Part shown: one piece after another, positions 58,717-64,000 of the stretch
Numbering within the stretch: position 1 is the stretch's first letter
How the letters are laid out: each line of letters starts with the position of its first letter
DNA from: Fennellomyces sp. T-0311
Taxonomy: Eukaryota; Mucoromycota; Mucoromycetes; Mucorales; Lichtheimiaceae
Assembly: GCA_025266875.1 (NCBI GenBank)
Contig: JALLLT010000015.1
Span: forward strand, 124,001 to 188,000
Direction of reading: 5' to 3'
DNA length: 64,000 nt
The notes under the pieces: model-generated
The model's database searches: none
Told to the model about the DNA's origin: nothing
The model's input: only the letters and a program-made list of their open reading frames with translations
Translations under genes and position numbers: made by a program

Positions 58717-61301
58717 TATATTCCTTATCATCTCATAGTAAGTAATCTATTTATATTATGTTATGGATATGATCTGCAGACACCATGTACTTGTGTTGTT
58801 GCACAGTTTTTCAAGAATAGATGCGAACACTTTGAAGTTACTTTGTCTGGCGATGAACTTCATTTAACACATAACACACAATATATGTATAGTTTATTTA
58901 TTATCTATCAATTAATATAGTGTCTACTTGCGCGTTTGCGTCATGTGTCACTACAATATCATCATGTCCAGTACCGCAAATAGACCATCATCTATGAGTT
59001 GATGTTCACTGGAACTGATCGGATGCTTTTTTTAGTCCGTTGGAAACATTGCACAGCAAACGTACTTTCTTATATAGTATGGTGTGAATAAAAGCAATAT
59101 GATGACACCATAACAATACTTGATCACGCTGTGTTGATCTTCATCTTTCCTTTAACCGATGTAGGGTACGATATGCGTTGCAGATAAATGTAAATATGGG
59201 CAGTTTTGAAACAGAAAGCATGACATGGCATATTGAAGGTCTCTACATTATCTCTGTGCATGCTTTCCTAACAGCAGTAGCAAAATGACAGAATCTGGTT
59301 ACCATCTTGCAGCTCAATCGTCATTGCTGAATGTCGCCTTTTTTCCCCATTCCACTGTTGGAAACATATACCGCTATTTCGGTGACAGGAGTGGGAAAAT
59401 CCACGGAATAGGAGCTTCCCTAACGACAGTTAAGACACGTGTCTAAGATGCCGACAATAGCTGGATGCGTGCAAACAAAAAAAAAAGTGTGGTACTGCCA
59501 CCAAAAGTGGCAAATACAGTGTGCTATTAATGTCCTAAACGGGCCTTCCCCAGTAACATGGTGGATCAATTAGAGATGAATATGGACAGCTGACTTGTAC
59601 ATGGTAAGTGATAGATCCTCTTCGTCGTCACAAAATTCCTATACTGAAACAATAAAGGAATTCTGAGCTGGACGGGTGCTACATACAATGCAAGGGTGGC
59701 ACATTTTTATTTGCGCTTTTGTGTTTTTATCATCATGACATCGGTATTTCCTTATTTCTTTAACATATAATGCCTTTACAGTGCCATATGGCTCGCCCCT
59801 CTCATTTCTCCAACACTGATCCACCTCGCTGGTATTATCAGCCTGCGTTACACAGCGCACAAGATAGTATAAATGGTGAAGCAGGAACCCGAGTCGTGGG
59901 AACAGAAACGCCAAGTACCGAGTAAGCACATGACAAGAACTTGATCTGTGCATAAGCCATCTGTTCGATTTTACGCTCAGACTTTAAGCACAACGCTGAC
60001 GAGGATCCGACCGGGGTTTCCCGTTGATAAGCCAAAAAAAAAGGATGCGCGAGGTATACTAACGCCACCTATATAACACAGCTGCACATGAGCTTTACAG
60101 TTTATGTTCCTCTGACAAGTTGTTTCTTAGTGTTTGTTTCACCAGCAACACAGCATTTTCTTACTGGTGTATATGCATATTGCGCAATTGTTCTCTACTC
60201 TCCATACCTTTCCCTATAAAATTTAAGCTTTTTTTTTCGGATTGATCGGTAGGACGAAGATGGTTATATTTAGCCAGTGTGACCTTAAACTTAATACTTT
60301 CGTTCACGCTGATCATGTTCATCACCTACTATTTGCTTCCACCTTCATCAATATCAGGATGAAAAGTTGGCACCAAATAATATCCATAAGGAGCGGTCTG
60401 TCCTTTTTAAATGCCGTAAATAAACCAGTACAATCTGCACGGCTCATCGTATTGTGACAAATACTGGTATGTGGTTCCCAAATACCAGCACACTTAAGCC
60501 CTGCGGATTGCTCGAATGGAACAAGCTTTTCGAACGCACTAAGTGCCGGCTACTAACGACCGCTTTTATGAAAAGCGTCATTGTTCTATAAAAAAACTTT
60601 TTAGTGTCTGATTATTCAGCAAAACGGAACACATCTTGGTATTCTTTGCTGCACAAACACGTTCCTTACAACTATAAAGTCGAAAGGTGATCTGCCCTTC
60701 AAAGATATTTTTAAACGTGGAACCACGTTGCGCTCATCACCTCCCCGGCGTTGTCCAATATCAGGTGCTTTTTTTGCTTCAACGGAAGATCGTTGAAGTA
60801 TAACACGGATGCGCGGGCCTCATGGTCCGCCGCATGTAAACGAGGGTGCCTTCTTTAAGTAGTTTGACTATCACCCGATTCGATCACCGCTAAACAAAAA
60901 CACAAAAAGAGGACATATACTCAATAGCACTATCACGGTATATTTTTAATCGATTGACAAGAACTAGTGCGAGAACGAGGGGCAACATTGTGTGCTATTT
61001 TGAAAGGGACCGAGGAAAGGGACAATTGGTAGAAAACTTTCTGCTTTTTTACCTCATTTCTATTTTAAAACCGTAACGTCACACGCACTTTCAAAAGACA
61101 TATGCATTCCGGCTCCCCTCTTTTTTTTTTTCTTCATTTCTTTTTTTTCTCAACTTCCTTGACTTTCTCGTCGACACGTAACGGTGGTCTATTACTTTAC
61201 TGCTCAGATAACAAACGATACAAGTGTAGTAGGCTGTATGTTTCTATTTTTCCATAGCTAGCTCCCTGTCGCTCCCCCTAACAACTGTTTTTATTTAGAA
61301 A
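58717..61301. other. Gene-poor spacer, 2.6 kb
   Basis: Overlapping minus frames at 59639-59953 and 59838-60068 lack coding support. The last 250 bp, rich in C and T (61105-61160), is the likely promoter and leader of the next gene. Confidence 0.4.
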
Positions 61302-62786
61302 ATGAGAATTCCCTCCGGCTGCTCAAAGCTTGATCGTACTGAGATTATCGACCGTGTAAAGGGCCTGATTTTTGGTAAGTTGGCAACAGATCATGCGGGT
61401 GTCATGTTGGTTGACAATTGGTCCGTAGGTGCGGTATTGGGCGATAGTCTCGGTATAGCTACGCAAGGTATGACTCGGGGTGAAATCAGGCAAGCCTATG
61501 GCAAAGGCCCCATCAAGTTCGGGCTTTCCAATGACGATGTTTCCGACGGCCAAGTGCCGTTTCGACGCGACGGCTATCGTAGCTTGTTTGATGACAAGTA
61601 AGGATATTACATTTTGTTTCTCCGCACCCGCTTTATTGACAAGCAAAAAAATAATAATAATAGCGATTACAGTGGCGACATCGAACAGTTACTGTTGGTT
61701 ACCCAGACGCTTCTCGAGAATGATGGTCAGTTCAACCTAAAGTCCTTTGGGAAAAAGCTTGTGCAACATTTAGCCAAAGACGTACGACAGCGCACATCGG
61801 ATCAGGTAACGGAGTGAAGAGCCCGATAACATTGACAGATAGCAAATGTTAATACGATCCATGCTGAATAGAAACGCGACGGTTATAATGGTGCGTTAGT
61901 GCGATCGGCAATATTGGGAGTGCCAAAGTTTTGGGATGGCACAACAGTGATTGAGAATGCTGCGGAGAGTTGTCGTGCTTGCGTCGATCGGCCCGATCCT
62001 CGGTGCATGATTACTTGTGTCATTCTTTCCACATTGGTTGCACGGTAATGAACTGACAACAGTTTTTTTTTATATTTGAGTGTTGGGAGGAATGGGAAAC
62101 TACGGGACCAGGTTTAGTGCATCCAAAGAGAGAAGTGGGAGACTGACGTAAAGCCATAACATATTAGGATACTCCGCGCTCAGGACCTGGAGATCAGGCA
62201 AAGAGTGTTGAACCACGACACTCCGCTACCTTCACCGAGTCTTCATCCGCCTCCTACACACACCGCAGCCGGTGGCCTTGCACAGCCAGCTTCCGATTAC
62301 TATGTCGACACCCTCGCGACAGATGACCACATTCTCTCTCTTGTACACGCAGTGATTGACCTCAACAAGCACCTCCTGATCGAACCATCCCAAGATCGGC
62401 TGTTTCGACTATTTGAGACGGACCAGGAGAGTGCACAGGCTTACTACAAGCAGCTACTAGATTATTGTTACTATGCGCCAGCCAATCTCGAAGCTCTCAA
62501 TCTCGACCATCCCGACCATCAGACCTTCAAATGTCTTGGTGTCAGTATCTACGCCTTTACCCGTCAAATCCCATATCAAACCGAAGACGAAACCTCATCA
62601 GCCTTCAAGAAGATCCTTATGGATGTTATCATGCAGGGTGGAGATGCAGGCACAAATGCAGCCGTCGCCGGAGCCTTGCTTGGTGTGCGTGTTGGGTATG
62701 GTCGCTTGCCTAGCGATTGGGTTATTGGTTTGAAGCGTTGGGAATGGCTCGAAGATCGTGTTGATGAGTTTTGCAATCTTCTTTAA
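61302..62786 (+). CDS. ADP-ribosylglycohydrolase (DraG/ARH) fold protein, divergent metal sites
   Basis: Five exons (61302..61374, 61429..61597, 61664..61805, 61872..62044, 62168..62786) give 391 aa. Seen: VKGLIFG-AVLGDSLGIATQ (glycine-rich start, restored by intron 1), QAYGKGPIKFG, NDYSGDIEQLLLVTQTLL (82-99), NGALVRSAILGVPKFWD, the DPRC segment and MQGGDAGTNAAVAGALLG (341-358). ARH enzymes use two Mg ions held by a TDDT motif and a DxDT motif. Here TDDT is replaced by SGDI, and the second Asp of the last motif is Gly347. Both changes are read directly from DNA. Activity is therefore doubtful; a pseudoenzyme or changed chemistry is possible. Intron 1 is 54 nt without a stop, so retention would insert 18 residues. 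Confidence 0.9.
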
Positions 62787-64000
62787 CGTCATTCAATTGC
62801 ACCTTCATTTCTTTTAATTCTTATGCCTTTTTACATAACTCACACGCAATACATACACACAATTACGGCCCTTTTATACATATTTTTCACACCACACTCA
62901 CACTCTCTCCCACAGACCGACACGTACATAAATAATGAACTCCTACTGTATTATGCCTACCCCTTTCCCCTTCCTTTCATTTTCTTTGTTTGGTATTTGG
63001 TTTATTTCTCTTTTGTTTAGTCGACAGCATCCGTGTTTAACCAACGGTCCAAAATTATTGTTTCTACGATATAATAGCATAATGTGAAATCACAGACAAC
63101 ATCAACAATATTAATGCACCATTTGTTATTATAACAGACGACGTGTTCATTAAAGCGCATCGCGCAGGAAGCTAATTTCATTGGATGACATATATTCGTC
63201 ATTGGTGCATCTGATCCAAATGAAAGCGTACTATTACAGAGCAACGAAACAGTATGGAACGTTGTTATATGTATGTGCAAGCCAATTGGCAACATATACA
63301 AGTACTTGTTACATTCCAGTTATCATTGTTATATATGCTTGCAATGGTACCGATGGCGATCACGGAGCAGAAGCTCGGATGAGATATGTAACACGACGCA
63401 TGATGCAAATTCCCCACGTCGCCATGCATGAAGCTTTGGATCCCGTCGTTTTGTTGTACTAGCATCACATGTGTCTTTTCATAGAGCGTTAGATCATGCA
63501 TATTTTCTCAGCATTGAGCCATTCAGCAGATTTCAAATGGTACATATTATTTACCTTTGCGTTTCCACACGTTTCCATTTATGCGAAGGTTTTCTGGTAA
63601 TGCTATATTCGGTAAGCATGCATATACATATTTCTTTTTAACGTGTTGAGAACATGAAATGATGATCCGCAGTGCTCATCCACTAGAACGATTTTGGTAA
63701 GGCCAATACAATATGCTTACACGCTTGCATATTTTCCTTCTTGGATCAATCCTGTTTGGTGATAATCAAGATGCCGGTTAAAGCATGACAAAATTAGACA
63801 CAACTAACAAAATGTCAAATAAAGTAAGGCGTGATCTCTACTTATGCAAAGTAACTTCAATACTGCGTGCTCCGTACGCCTTAAATAAAGCCAGCAGTTG
63901 TCATTAGATTGAGAATGTCATGTCGGCTTAGGAAAGTTAAAACGTCATAACTTTTTTTTTAATTAGCCTTTGGTGATCCATCGAACCTGCTATGTGTCAG
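62787..64000. other. 3' flank to window end
   Basis: AT-rich. The frames 62823-63020 and 63181-63462 show no coding character. No RNA gene or repeat is seen. Confidence 0.4.

Noticed and set aside
59639..60068. Two overlapping minus-strand frames of 76 and 104 codons
   Set aside because: No ATG-promoter arrangement or family match; they overlap in different frames.
63181..63462. 93-codon plus-strand frame near the right edge
   Set aside because: No promoter, composition like the AT-rich spacer, and an overlapping minus frame of similar length.

Overview
This window looks like nuclear DNA of an early-diverging, filamentous fungus, most likely Mucoromycota. The evidence is many short GT-AG introns (about 50-70 nt), compact multi-exon genes separated by AT-rich spacers, CT-rich leaders with TATA boxes, and a C9orf72-type DENN gene, which Dikarya generally lack. 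The genus cannot be fixed from sequence alone. Exon-intron structures below were built by hand from splice signals and reading-frame continuity.

Layout. 1-0.83 kb: 3' part of a LACTB2-like metallo-beta-lactamase gene (-). 0.83-6.1 kb: gene-poor, with a large inverted-repeat (foldback) element, a GC-rich island, a 17-bp minisatellite and a decayed coding stretch. 6.2-7.35 kb: Old Yellow Enzyme (-). 8.2-8.6 kb: small Tyr/Arg-rich protein (+). 11.4-13.6 kb: long-chain acyl-CoA synthetase (+). 15.3 kb: small PPxY-motif protein (-). 15.7-19.9 kb: a 22-exon kinesin-6 (-), sharing a roughly 100-bp divergent promoter with REXO2/oligoribonuclease (+, 20.0-20.9 kb). 22.4-24.7 kb: C9orf72-like DENN protein (+), tail-to-tail with TFIIF-alpha/RAP74 (-, 24.8-26.9 kb). 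27.8-28.2 kb: ribosomal protein eS30 (+). 28.3-29.8 kb: unrecognised 499-aa protein (-). 30-34.5 kb: AT-rich, apparently empty. 34.5-35.3 kb: 5'-truncated LINE. 35.4-41.4 kb: tandem paralogous cytochrome P450 genes (-) with an internal gene-conversion tract, followed by a frameshifted monocarboxylate-type MFS transporter (+, 43.3-45.0 kb). 45.9 kb: small protein with a PP1-docking motif (+). 47.3-50.1 kb: M13/neprilysin-type metalloprotease (-). 50.6-51.5 kb: YAE1 (+) and ISD11/LYRM4 (-), convergent. 52.2-53.1 kb: GPS2-like coiled-coil protein (+). 53.4-54.8 kb: methyltransferase with a myristoylation-type N-terminus (-). 55.5-57.3 kb: ALG1 mannosyltransferase (-). 58.4-58.7 kb: second LINE 3' tail. 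61.3-62.8 kb: ADP-ribosylglycohydrolase-fold protein with altered metal sites (+). The last 1.2 kb appears empty.

Most genes are unrelated housekeeping functions: lipid activation, mitosis, RNA turnover, transcription, translation, N-glycosylation and Fe-S assembly. Two local groupings may matter. YAE1 and ISD11 both serve Fe-S protein maturation and end 22 bp apart. The P450 pair and the decayed transporter look like a small, evolving accessory island flanked by LINE debris.
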